Below are positions 1-7,441 of a stretch of DNA of 45,637 bases, piece by piece; within the stretch, counting starts at the first letter, position 1, and each line of letters starts with the position of its first letter. Below the pieces are notes generated by a model. It was given only the letters and a program-made list of their open reading frames with translations, searched no databases and was not told the origin of the DNA. A program made the translations under genes and the position numbers. The DNA lies in assembly GCA_025351245.1 (NCBI GenBank), contig JANXWH010000008.1, forward strand, positions 1 to 45,637, read 5' to 3'. The stretch comes from Chloroflexota bacterium (lineage in GTDB: Bacteria > Chloroflexota > Limnocylindria > Limnocylindrales > CSP1-4).

Positions 1-787
1 AGGGCAGCAGGGCCCCGCGGCCGTGCTGCCGGAGGATGCGGTTGACCTCGGCCGCTTCGGCCGGGCTCGATGCGACAGCCGGCGCCGGCTGGAGCGCCGC
101 GAGGGCCAGGATCGCAACCGGGAGGCGCACCGCGAGGATCACGGCGGTGAGGAGACCGCCATGGCCAGCAAGCCCGGCAAGCGGCGGCACCAAGCTGAAC
201 GAGAGGATGTCCGCCAGCGTCCCGGTGGCTGCGGAGAGGCTGGCCGCCGGATTCGCCCGGGCGGAGGGGACGGTCAGCGCCAATGCCATGTCGCCCACGG
301 CGGCCAGGACCGCGACCACGGCCAGCGCGACAATCCGGTGCCCGGGCCTGCCGATGCGGATGGCGTAACGCTGGCGGCCCACCAGGAGCACGACGAGACA
401 CGCTGCTGCGATCGTCACCGCGATCGAGTGATGGAGCAGGGCTCCCTGTACAAAGGCGGCCGCTCCGAACACGATCACGGCCAGCTCCCACGAGAGCCGC
501 TTCCCACGACGCAGTCCGATGGCGAGCGCAAGGAGGGTCACGGCGCTGAGCACGGCGCCGAACGTCGGCGGTCCGAGAGGCCTGAACGGGAGAACGGCGG
601 ACAACAGCCGCTCCGGGAGGCCGCCCGGCTGAACGAGATGAGCGGTCGCCAGCACGGCCATCGTCGCGGCAATCGTCAATGCCAGCGTCGGACCCGCGAC
701 ACCCAGCCCGGCCATGAGCCCATTCGATCGTGCGGGAACGGGCGCTGCGATCATCGTGCTGCCATCCACTGAACGGGCCGGGAACAT
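1..787 (-). CDS. MprF-like / DUF2156 membrane protein, N-terminal part (runs off the window)
   Basis: The frame stays open to the window edge, giving about 262 residues of the N-terminal part. It is strongly hydrophobic, with about six or seven membrane segments, then a hydrophilic stretch containing EVNRILRQHGRGALLP at the edge. That sequence resembles the entry to the DUF2156 / phosphatidylglycerol lysyltransferase catalytic domain (family pattern ILRRHGRDSLA), so the missing part probably transfers an aminoacyl group to a membrane lipid. The start at 787 (ATG TTC CCG) is the most upstream ATG in frame; ATG at 754 is the alternative. It lies 71 bases after the glycosyltransferase on the same strand, so both may be cell-envelope genes. 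The family call rests on the hydrophobic profile and about 15 residues of motif, so it is moderate. Confidence 0.6.
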   Translation of the reverse strand, partial: MFPARSVDGSTMIAAPVPARSNGLMAGLGVAGPTLALTIAATMAVLATAHLVQPGGLPERLLSAVLPFRPLGPPTFGAVLSAVTLLALAIGLRRGKRLSWELAVIVFGAAAFVQGALLHHSIAVTIAAACLVVLLVGRQRYAIRIGRPGHRIVALAVVAVLAAVGDMALALTVPSARANPAASLSAATGTLADILSFSLVPPLAGLAGHGGLLTAVILAVRLPVAILALAALQPAPAVASSPAEAAEVNRILRQHGRGALLP

Positions 788-858
788 GGTGGGCGAATAG
801 GACCACGAACTGCGGACGCTTTCAACTTCTCTTCAGTGACGTCGACGTTGAGAAGCCT

Positions 859-2217
859 TCACGCTGGGGGGAGCCGACGATCCCGCGTCCTCGCGAAGCG
901 GACGGGGCCGGGCCGCAGCGCGACACAGGCAAGCGCTGCCGGCGTGGCCGCAACCCAGTGCAGGAGGTAGACGGCGGTGACGACGGCACGCACGGCCGAC
1001 GGCGGCGCTTCGGCCTCGCGGCGCGCGTCATCGCGCAGCGCCATCGCGGTGAGCACCCAGGCCGTGCCCACGTAGGCGCCCACGAGGGCAAGGCCCGAGC
1101 CCGGGCTGCGGCGGCGCATGCCGTCGGCGACCGTAGCCAGGAGCACGGTCGGGAGCGTGAGCTGGGCGATCGAGACGGCGAGATCCGCCTTCGCCGATGG
1201 GGCGAGCTCGGCGCTCGCGATCGCCGCGGGCAGGAGGTCGAGAAACCGTCGGACCGAGCCCTCGGCCCAGCGCAGGCGCTGGCGCGCGAACGCGGGAACG
1301 GTCGCCGTCGGCGCCTCCCAGACCTCGAGATCGTCTGCCGGCAGGATGCGCGTCCCGGCGATGGCGAGCCGCGTGGAAAGGTCAAGGTCCTCCGTCAGCG
1401 CGCCGATGCGCCACCCGCCGATCGCCCGAAGCCGGGCGGTCGCCACCGCCATGCCGTTGCCCCGGAACTCCGGACACCCGCCCAGGGCGCCGCGCGCTCG
1501 CTGGATGAACGCATCGACGGTCTGCTCGTCGTCCTGCACGACCGCGCCCCGGCCGCGGCCGGCCACCCGCCGGCGCGCGGTGAAGGCCGTGCAGCCGTCA
1601 GCGACGAGCGTCGCGACGCGCCGCACCACGTCGGGCCCGAGGCGGGCATCGGCGTCGAAGACGAGCACGGCAGCGCCGCGGACGAACTCGTCCGGGACCA
1701 CCGCAAGCGCGGCGCCCTTGCCGTCGGGTTGGGCGCCTGCTTGCCGTCGAACGACCGTGGTGACCTCCCTGAGCCCCGCCTCATCGGCCGCCCGCCGGGC
1801 CGCGGCACCGCTCCCGTCGGTCGATCGATCGTCGACGACCACGACGTCGAATGCCGGCCGGCCATCGGGTTCACGATGGTCCTGGCGGCCAAGATCGTGG
1901 ATGAGCGCGGGGAGCGCCAGGATCTCGTCGCGGGCGGCGATGACGACCGTGATCCGAGGCAGCGCAGCAGGCGGCGCGGCTGGCGCGGGTTGCGCGGGTT
2001 CCGCCGCGGAACACGTGGCCGGCTGCGCGCGGCGCGCCCCGGCGTGTACGAGGGCGGCGGTCGCCAGCCCCGCCAGGCCGGACGCAGCCGCGACCCGGCG
2101 CGCCGGCATCCTCGCGATCCGGGCCCCTAGCGCCATCCCGACCGCGAGGAGCATCACCGCGACCGCGCGCCACGCCGGTGGAGTGAGGTCCGCCGGGCGG
2201 GCGGAATCGAGGATCAC
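859..2217 (-). CDS. GT2 family glycosyltransferase
   Basis: This 452-residue protein has two N-terminal hydrophobic segments, then a GT-A glycosyltransferase domain from about residue 88 (ITVVIAARDE). The nucleotide-sugar aspartates are visible in VVVVDDRSTDGS and VLVFDADAR. The acceptor/catalytic motif is ALTEDLDLSTRL, and RQRLRWAEG is the QxxRW motif typical of processive GT2 enzymes. C-terminal hydrophobic helices suggest a membrane-embedded enzyme making or extending a polysaccharide or glycolipid. The start is GTG at 2217, with a TACACT hexamer 7 nt upstream and no Shine-Dalgarno sequence, so the mRNA may be leaderless. The family is clear; the sugar substrate cannot be read from sequence. 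Confidence 0.9.
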   Translation of the reverse strand: MILDSARPADLTPPAWRAVAVMLLAVGMALGARIARMPARRVAAASGLAGLATAALVHAGARRAQPATCSAAEPAQPAPAAPPAALPRITVVIAARDEILALPALIHDLGRQDHREPDGRPAFDVVVVDDRSTDGSGAAARRAADEAGLREVTTVVRRQAGAQPDGKGAALAVVPDEFVRGAAVLVFDADARLGPDVVRRVATLVADGCTAFTARRRVAGRGRGAVVQDDEQTVDAFIQRARGALGGCPEFRGNGMAVATARLRAIGGWRIGALTEDLDLSTRLAIAGTRILPADDLEVWEAPTATVPAFARQRLRWAEGSVRRFLDLLPAAIASAELAPSAKADLAVSIAQLTLPTVLLATVADGMRRRSPGSGLALVGAYVGTAWVLTAMALRDDARREAEAPPSAVRAVVTAVYLLHWVAATPAALACVALRPGPVRFARTRDRRLPPA

Positions 2218-2224
2218 GGGCGCG

Positions 2225-2230
2225 AGTGTA
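2225..2230 (-). promoter_or_regulatory. -10 hexamer, leaderless promoter of the GT2 gene
   Basis: TACACT on the minus strand ends 7 nt before the GTG at 2217, placing the transcription start at or next to the start codon. No -35 element is recognisable. Confidence 0.5.
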
Positions 2231-2409
2231 TGTGGTCGACGAGACTGGCCGAGGGCGATCCGCGCGTCCTCTCGCCTCCCGAGAACGAATCGATGCTTCT
2301 GTATGAAGAGGGCCCGTGATCAAGCAGCCCGCGAGGTAGCCATGGATGATGTGCCGCAGCATGTCACCGGCACGAATGACCGGCCGTCAACGTTCCAGGG
2401 AGATCGAGC

Positions 2410-2856
2410 ATGGCAGTGACCTTCGAGCACCACCCGCACCCGCGGATCGCCGCGCGCAAGACGGCCGCCACGGCCAAGACGCGAGACGAGCATGTCGGCA
2501 TCAACGGGAAGATCGCGCTTGCCCTGACGACGGCGGTCGGGACGATGTGGTGCGCGTACGCCTTCGCCCTCCTCGCCCTCCTCGTCGTGCCGCAGGCGGT
2601 CGAGGGCGGACTGCTCACCTTCATCCAGTGGGTCAGCCAGACGTTCATCCAGCTCGTCATGCTCTCAGTGATCATGGTCGGCCAGAACATCCTCGGCCGA
2701 GTCTCGGACAAGCGAGCCGACGAGACGTACCAGGATGCCGAGGCGACGCTCCACGAGGCCCAGCAGATCCAGGACCATCTCAAGGCCCAGGACGACGCGA
2801 TCGGCACCCTGCTCGACAAGATCGCGAAGCTCGAGGCAGCGCGCGGCGGGGCGTGA
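2410..2856 (+). CDS. Small two-helix membrane protein with C-terminal coiled coil
   Basis: This 148-residue protein has a short charged N-terminus, two membrane helices (about residues 41-65 and 73-95, the latter followed by GQNILGRVSDKRADETYQDAE), and a charged helical tail (TLHEAQQIQDHLKAQDDAIG) likely to form a coiled coil. The pattern VGTMWCAYAFALLALL...DKRADETYQDAEA matches a widespread uncharacterised family in high-GC Gram-positive and related bacteria. The start ATG has a good Shine-Dalgarno sequence (GGGAG about 7 nt upstream). It is divergent from the glycosyltransferase. Function unknown. Confidence 0.8.
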   Translation: MAVTFEHHPHPRIAARKTAATAKTRDEHVGINGKIALALTTAVGTMWCAYAFALLALLVVPQAVEGGLLTFIQWVSQTFIQLVMLSVIMVGQNILGRVSDKRADETYQDAEATLHEAQQIQDHLKAQDDAIGTLLDKIAKLEAARGGA

Positions 2857-3207
2857 GGAGCGCCTCGATCACGAATCCGTTCCCCTGGCGCCGTGGCCTG
2901 TGCTCCTCGTTCGGATCGCCCTCGTCCTGATCGTCCTGGGTGATTTGTACGTCACCGCGAGGGTCCAGCGCCCCCCGACTTTGCTGCGTCGGGCGAGGCT
3001 CGTGCCCGGCTTCGGGAAGACCGTGAACCCGCAACTGGTCAGCGATGACGGGCCGCATCTCGGCGCGGGGTCGATCGTGGCGTCACCAGGTCCCACGTCG
3101 CTTTGGGTTCGTCGCGTGTCCGGCCTTGGATCGAAGGTGGTCGACTCCGGGGGTTACCATCGTCGCTCGACGCGCCGGGCGATCGACCAGATTGCAGGAG
3201 ACACACG
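2857..3207 (+). other. Intergenic stretch without a clear gene
   Basis: 351 bases between the coiled-coil membrane protein and tatA. A frame here encodes one hydrophobic segment (VLLVRIALVLIVLGDLYV), but it has no credible start with a ribosome binding site and runs into tatA in another frame. The only clear signal is the putative tatA -10 hexamer at 3155. Confidence 0.5.
3155..3160 (+). promoter_or_regulatory. Putative -10 hexamer upstream of tatA
   Basis: TACCAT lies about 47 nt before the ATG at 3208, which would leave a leader of about 40 nt holding the Shine-Dalgarno sequence GCAGGAG. No -35 element is convincing. Confidence 0.35.
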
Positions 3208-3435
3208 ATGGGTGCTCTGTCGCCACTCCACCTCGTCATCGTCCTCGTGATCGCGTTGCTCGTCATCGGGCCCGGCAAGCTCCCCGAGACCGGGGCAGCG
3301 CTCGGACGGGCGATCCGTGAGTTCCGGCACTCCGTGAGCGGCGACCTCGAGGAGGCCACACCGCCGATCCCCGGCGGACCTCTCGCTCCCGAGGGGGCCG
3401 TCGAGCCCACGCCGCCCCCATCCGACGGGTCGTGA
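3208..3435 (+). CDS. tatA: Sec-independent translocase protein TatA
   Basis: This 75-residue protein has the TatA/B layout: a short N-terminal membrane helix (LHLVIVLVIALLVIGPGKLP), the hinge Gly-Pro, then an amphipathic helix (ALGRAIREFRHSVSG) and a disordered Pro/Glu-rich tail. TatA forms the pore that exports folded twin-arginine substrates. The start at 3208 is chosen over an upstream in-frame ATG at 3103 because CAGGAG sits 7 nt before it and family homology begins there. No tatC is nearby, so it is a solitary tatA. TatB or TatE would look similar at this length. Confidence 0.9.
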   Translation: MGALSPLHLVIVLVIALLVIGPGKLPETGAALGRAIREFRHSVSGDLEEATPPIPGGPLAPEGAVEPTPPPSDGS

Positions 3436-3611
3436 CGGGACGCGTCTGGCCTGTTGACCAACGGTGCGGGAGCGACGGCCCGCCACTCCGCGAGGTCGAT
3501 GGCGGAGCTTCAGCCTCGCCCGGGTGACCCGGGGTTCGGGTGGCGTCTCCAGCGCGTGAGGAACGAGATCCTGCATAGTGCCGATGAGATCGGCCAAAAG
3601 AAACAGCTCCA

Positions 3612-4037
3612 ATGGCCGCGCTGAGCGTTCTTGGACTCGCAGTCGTGGAGATCTGGGGCGCGGTGCCCGTGGGCCTTGCACTCGGCCTGTCGCCGATCCT
3701 CGTGTGGGTCCTCACGGTCGTCGGGTCGATGGCTGGCGTCGGCGCAGTGGCCGTGGCCGGAGAGGCCGTTCGAGCGTGGCTCCTGCGACGTCGCGGCGCC
3801 TCCACGACTGCCGGTCACGGCCGCCTCTACCGCGTCTGGGTTCGCTACGGCGTCGTCGGCTGGGGCCTGGTCTCGCCGCTCGTCTTCGCGCCCGCGATGG
3901 GGACGGCGATCGGGATAGCGCTGGGGGCACCCCGCCGCCGACTGATCGCCTGGATGTGCGCGGGCGTGATCGTGTGGACATCGATCCTCGTGATCGCCGG
4001 AGACCTCGGCCTGCGGGCGATCCACGTCCTCAGCTGA
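3612..4037 (+). CDS. Small integral membrane protein, Sm_multidrug_ex (COG2426)-like
   Basis: The 141-residue protein has about four hydrophobic segments. The N-terminal pattern VEIWGAVPVGLALGLSPIL and the middle pattern RYGVVGWGLVSPLVFAPAMGT followed by a short basic loop (GAPRRRLI) resemble the putative small multidrug export family (PF06695), where a re-entrant Gly/Pro-rich segment is repeated. Transport activity is poorly established for that family, so no substrate is claimed. The start is ATG with only a weak purine-rich region upstream (AAAAGAAA). It is in the same orientation as tatA, 176 bases downstream. Confidence 0.6.
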   Translation: MAALSVLGLAVVEIWGAVPVGLALGLSPILVWVLTVVGSMAGVGAVAVAGEAVRAWLLRRRGASTTAGHGRLYRVWVRYGVVGWGLVSPLVFAPAMGTAIGIALGAPRRRLIAWMCAGVIVWTSILVIAGDLGLRAIHVLS

Positions 4038-4312
4038 CCGGGCGACCTGTTCGCTCAGCCCGCCGGGCCCCTCGCGATTCTCGCCGTTTGTGGCACCAGC
4101 TTCCTGGAATCGACCTCCTCGCTTCAGGGCCTGGCGAACATGGCCGTCTTCGATCGGCCCAGCACCCTGGCCGAGGCGCGGCTCCGCGTGAAGGATGCGC
4201 AGGTGCCACTCCCGGATCCCTGGTCGACGCGCTGGCTCGCTGAACCGGCGAGTGCGGGTGGCCCGCGGGGTCGACGGAGGGCGTTCCGGGACCTGTCGAC
4301 GGCAGCGCGGCG

Positions 4313-4318
4313 TACACT
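4313..4318 (+). promoter_or_regulatory. Putative -10 hexamer of the ferritin gene
   Basis: TACACT would start transcription near 4325, leaving a leader of about 50 nt that contains GGAGG (4364-4368). No in-frame ATG, GTG or TTG lies between this site and the conserved start of the ferritin fold. Confidence 0.45.
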
Positions 4319-4363
4319 GGGCAGCGTCTCTCTATCGGTTCGCACCCCATCTCGCACCCCGCC

Positions 4364-4368
4364 GGAGG
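4364..4368 (+). promoter_or_regulatory. Shine-Dalgarno sequence that decides the ferritin ATT start
   Basis: GGAGG with a 7-nt spacer to ATT 4376. This is the only strong ribosome binding site near the 5' end of the ferritin frame. Confidence 0.6.
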
Positions 4369-4375
4369 CATTCGC

Positions 4376-4906
4376 ATTTCCCGCTTCACTGACGCGCTGA
4401 CGGCCCAGATCGCGAACGAGTTCGCGGCATCGCAGCAGTACGTGGCGATCGCCGTGTGGTACGCCGGCGAGACGCTCCCCCAGCTGGCCGGCTTCTTCTA
4501 CCGGCAGGCGGTCGAGGAGCGCAACCACGCGATGATGCTGGTGCAGTACCTGCTGGACGCCGGTGAAGCGGTCGCCATCCCGGGCGTCGCCGTGCCGCGG
4601 ACGTCGTTCGCAGACGCGACGGAACCGGTCGCCCTCGCGCTCGCGCAGGAGCGCCGCGTCACGGACCAGATCAGCGCGCTCGCCACCTTCGCGCGCAAAG
4701 ACGCCGATCTCGTGGCGGAACAGTTCATGCAGTGGTTCCTCAAGGAGCAGCTCGAGGAGGTGTCGAGCATGGCGGCCCTCCTCAAGACCGTCGAGCGAGC
4801 CTCAACCTCGAACCTCCTGCTCGTCGAGGCCTACCTGGCGCGCACGACCGGGGGCGAAGCGGCGCCGGAGGCCGGCGCGCCTCACGCCGCGGGCGGAGCG
4901 CTCTGA
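4376..4906 (+). CDS. Non-haem ferritin, probable ATT start codon
   Basis: With this start the protein has 176 residues, the usual ferritin length. Ferroxidase ligands line up as E15 (in IANEFAAS), E48 and H51 (in VEERNHAMM), matching E17/E50/H53 of E. coli FtnA. Ferritins oxidise Fe(II) and store iron in a 24-subunit shell. The first ATG/GTG/TTG in frame is GTG 4442, which would delete half of helix A and the ligand E15. The ATT at 4376 sits 7 nt after a perfect GGAGG (4364-4368), so it is the best start; ATT 4370 is too close to that site. The gene overlaps the next one by CTGA. A frame-shifting sequencing error upstream is the alternative to a true ATT start. Confidence 0.88.
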   Translation: MSRFTDALTAQIANEFAASQQYVAIAVWYAGETLPQLAGFFYRQAVEERNHAMMLVQYLLDAGEAVAIPGVAVPRTSFADATEPVALALAQERRVTDQISALATFARKDADLVAEQFMQWFLKEQLEEVSSMAALLKTVERASTSNLLLVEAYLARTTGGEAAPEAGAPHAAGGAL

Positions 4907-5517
4907 CCCCACTCGGCCCGCATGCGGGCCGCGCGAGAGGTGCCCGGCGCGCACGGCACACCGGCCGGCTGAAATGTTCGGTCGCGATTCTCGGCCTGCT
5001 CGTGGGCCTTGTCGCCTCAGCCTGCAGCGGCCCGAAGGGCACGCCCGCAACGCCCGCGGCCGTGCCCTCACCCGGGGCGTCCAACGCCGGTCCGGGGGCG
5101 ACCCCCGTGGCGTCGGCGGCGACCCCGGCGGCGTCGCCGCCGACGGCCGACTTCACGGGCGGGACCGCCACGGCAACCGTGACGCTCCCCGGCGGAGCCC
5201 TCACGTACACGGGCGGTTCCTGCGAGCATGGCCCCGCGGACGCCTGGGTGGCCGTCAACATCGGACAGCCCAACGGAGCGGAATACTTCGGGTTGATTGC
5301 CGGGCGAAGCCCCTACAGCCCGACCGACGTGCGGACCGCGGCCGGGGGCGGAACCCTGATGGGCGATGCCGTGCTCGTCACGTACCGTCAGGCCGGCTCG
5401 CCGTTCTTGCTCGACCACGACAGCGCGTCCGTGTTCCTGATCGTGGATGCATCGGGCGGCACGTTCTCAGGCCACCTGGCCGACGGCACGAACGTGAGCG
5501 GCAAATTCGCCTGCTGA
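4903..5517 (+). CDS. Secreted lipoprotein, unknown function; start uncertain (CTG overlap)
   Basis: The frame encodes a basic n-region (RARHTGRLK), a hydrophobic core and a lipobox-like VASAC, then a Pro/Ala/Ser/Thr-rich linker and a domain of about 120 residues with two Cys (GGSCEHGP and a final KFAC), possibly a disulfide. A lipid-anchored extracytoplasmic protein is inferred. No ATG, GTG or TTG occurs at a sensible place: the next in-frame GTG upstream (4732) lies deep inside ferritin. CTG at 4903 overlaps the ferritin stop as CTGA; CTG at 4969 is an alternative that leaves a shorter signal peptide. The domain is not one I recognise. Co-transcription with ferritin is likely. Confidence 0.7.
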   Translation: MTPLGPHAGRARGARRARHTGRLKCSVAILGLLVGLVASACSGPKGTPATPAAVPSPGASNAGPGATPVASAATPAASPPTADFTGGTATATVTLPGGALTYTGGSCEHGPADAWVAVNIGQPNGAEYFGLIAGRSPYSPTDVRTAAGGGTLMGDAVLVTYRQAGSPFLLDHDSASVFLIVDASGGTFSGHLADGTNVSGKFAC

Positions 5518-5563
5518 CGCGCCGCGGCGCCGGCTGGGCGCGCTGCTCCCGGGTCGCGCCGCG

Positions 5564-6841
5564 TCATCCGGCCGCGCGCACCTCGGCCAACCGCCGGGCG
5601 AGGAAGGCACGTTCGGTCTGGTTGCTCGCGAGGTCCAGAGCCCGTCCATAGGCGCGCGCCGCTTCGTCGCGCCGTCCCACGCGGCGCAGGAGGTCGGCGC
5701 GGGCGGCGTGGAAGAGGTGGTACCCGTCGAGCGCCCCTTCCGCGCCCAGCGCTTCGACGAGGACAAGCCCGGCGCGAGGCCCATCCGCCATCGCCACGGC
5801 AACCGCGCGATTGAGCTCGACGACCGGGGTCGGAACCTCCGCGACGAGGGCATCGTAGAGGCGGGCGATGGCTCGCCAGTCGGTCTGGTCGGACTGCCGA
5901 GCGCGGGCGTGGCCGGCGGCGATCGCGGCCTGGAGCAGGTACGGGCCGGACCTGGTCCCACTGGCGAGGGCCTCCGCGAGGGCGCCGTCGACAAGCGCCA
6001 GTCCTTCCGCGATCTCGACGCCGTCCCAGCGCCCCCGGTCCTGGTCCTCGAGCAGGGTCAACGCCCCGTCCGGACCGACCCGGGCGTCGCGCCGCGAATC
6101 CTGGAGCAGCAGCAGCGCGAGGAGGCCGACGCTCTCCGGCTGGTCGGGCATCAGCTCCGCGACCAGACGCGCCAGCCGGATCGCCTCGGCGCAGAGCTCG
6201 CGCCGGACGAGCGCGTCGCCGGCGGTGGCGCTGTACCCCTCGTTGAAGACCAGGTAGAGAACCGCGAGCACGCCATCCAGCCGCTCCGGCAGGAGCTCGT
6301 CGGGGGGCACGCGATACGGGATCCCGGCATCGCGGATCTTCTTCTTCGCCCGGACCAGGCGCTGGGCGAGCGTTGCCTCCGGGACCAGGGAGGCCCGCGC
6401 GATCTCCGGCGTCGTGAGGCCGCCAAGCGTTCGCAAGGTGAGCGCCACGCGGGCGTCCATCGCGAGGGCCGGGTGGCAGCAGGTGAAGACCAGGCGAAGC
6501 CGGTCGTCCGCGAGGCGGCTGTCGCTCCCGAGACGCACGTCGTCCTCCTGTCCTCCGCCGTCGGCGAGGGCGCCCTCGAGCTCCGCGAGCTTCACCGCCT
6601 GGCGGCGCGCCCGACGGATCCGGTCCAGCGCCCGGTTCCGGGCCGTGGTCGTGATCCAGGCCCCGGGCTTCCGCGGCACGCCGTCCCGCGGCCAGGTCTC
6701 GAGGGCTGCGACGAACGCGTCGGAGACGGCCTCCTCGGCGAGGTCGAAGTCGCCGAGGACCCGGATGAGCGTGGCCAGGACCCGACCGGATTCCTCGCGG
6801 AAGGCCCGGTCGACGTGCTCGCGGACCGCGTCGGAGATCAG
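5564..6841 (-). CDS. ECF sigma factor, ECF42 type with C-terminal TPR-like region
   Basis: The protein is about 425 residues. An N-terminal sigma-2 region ([20 protein letters not shown], then [16 protein letters not shown]) is followed by a sigma-4 region ([32 protein letters not shown]) and a long helical C-terminal domain ([50 protein letters not shown]). That architecture and the YCII neighbour define the ECF42 group. Family homology starts at ISDAVREHV, where no ATG, GTG or TTG exists. The called start is CTG at 6841, overlapping the YCII stop as CTGA. The frame stays open far upstream, but that extension is antisense to other genes. Target promoters are unknown. Confidence 0.85.
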   Translation of the reverse strand: MISDAVREHVDRAFREESGRVLATLIRVLGDFDLAEEAVSDAFVAALETWPRDGVPRKPGAWITTTARNRALDRIRRARRQAVKLAELEGALADGGGQEDDVRLGSDSRLADDRLRLVFTCCHPALAMDARVALTLRTLGGLTTPEIARASLVPEATLAQRLVRAKKKIRDAGIPYRVPPDELLPERLDGVLAVLYLVFNEGYSATAGDALVRRELCAEAIRLARLVAELMPDQPESVGLLALLLLQDSRRDARVGPDGALTLLEDQDRGRWDGVEIAEGLALVDGALAEALASGTRSGPYLLQAAIAAGHARARQSDQTDWRAIARLYDALVAEVPTPVVELNRAVAVAMADGPRAGLVLVEALGAEGALDGYHLFHAARADLLRRVGRRDEAARAYGRALDLASNQTERAFLARRLAEVRAAG

Positions 6842-7212
6842 CCGGCCGCCCCGGCGCCGGCCTGGTCCGCCACTGCCATGTCGAGGATCGGGCGTACCTC
6901 GATGGAGCCGTACGCAGCGCCGGGGCAGCGGCCAGCCGCTTCCAGCGCCGTGTCGAGGTCCGGGCAGTCCACGATGTAGTAGCCGCCGAGGACTTCCTTG
7001 GTCTCGGCGAAGGGCCCGTCGGTGGTCAGCCGCCTCCCGTCCTGCACGCGCACGGTCGTGGCCGCCGTGGACGGGGCCAGCGGGTCGCCGGCCTTGAAGA
7101 TGCCAGTGTCGACCATCCACTGCGTGTACGCGTTCCACGGTTCCATGTCCGGCATCGGCGCGTTCTCCGCCGGCGCCATCTCCGGCCCGTAGATGAGAAG
7201 CATGTAGCGCAT
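6838..7212 (-). CDS. YCII-related (DGPF domain) protein
   Basis: This 124-residue protein has MRYMLLIYG at the N-terminus and the hallmark [19 protein letters not shown] of the DGPF/YCII family, a ferredoxin-like fold found next to ECF42 sigma factors. Such proteins are thought to act with the sigma factor; whether they bind it or are an enzyme is not settled. A strong Shine-Dalgarno sequence (AAAGGAGAG) precedes ATG 7212. The stop overlaps the putative CTG start of the sigma factor by four bases, so translation of the two is probably coupled. Confidence 0.9.
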   Translation of the reverse strand: MRYMLLIYGPEMAPAENAPMPDMEPWNAYTQWMVDTGIFKAGDPLAPSTAATTVRVQDGRRLTTDGPFAETKEVLGGYYIVDCPDLDTALEAAGRCPGAAYGSIEVRPILDMAVADQAGAGAAG

Positions 7213-7428
7213 CGGGATCTCTCCTTTCGGTCCTTCTCGGTCGGGGCAGGCGACGGGGAATGCCCGTCCTGCCGCCCGCGTCGGCCGCGGGTCCTCTGCT
7301 CATACGACGAACGGCTGCGGCCCGGATCGACTCCGCCGTCGCCATCTTCCGCGAATTCGCGCCGGCCGTGAAGGGGGCGAGTCGCGTGGCGCGGCCCGCG
7401 AGGGGGCGCCGCCCTCGACAGCACCTCG

Positions 7429-7434
7429 TATCCT
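7429..7434 (+). promoter_or_regulatory. -10 hexamer, leaderless promoter of the LigD-type polymerase
   Basis: TATCCT ends 7 nt before ATG 7442. No Shine-Dalgarno sequence is present, so the transcript likely begins at the start codon. Confidence 0.5.
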
Positions 7435-7441
7435 CGGGCGC

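Larger units (their letters stand above)
4038..4375 (+). other. Intergenic stretch ahead of ferritin
   Basis: 338 bases. A frame from ATG 4141 has coding-like GC-rich third positions over about 40 codons, but it overlaps the ferritin promoter and 5' end in another frame and matches no family I recognise. It could be a decayed gene. The last part holds the ferritin -10 hexamer and Shine-Dalgarno sequence. Confidence 0.4.

Noticed and set aside
4141-4400. Possible small gene before ferritin
   Set aside because: Codon bias is partly gene-like, but it overlaps the ferritin leader and 5' end in another frame and lacks a ribosome site and known homology. Kept only as a note on the gap.
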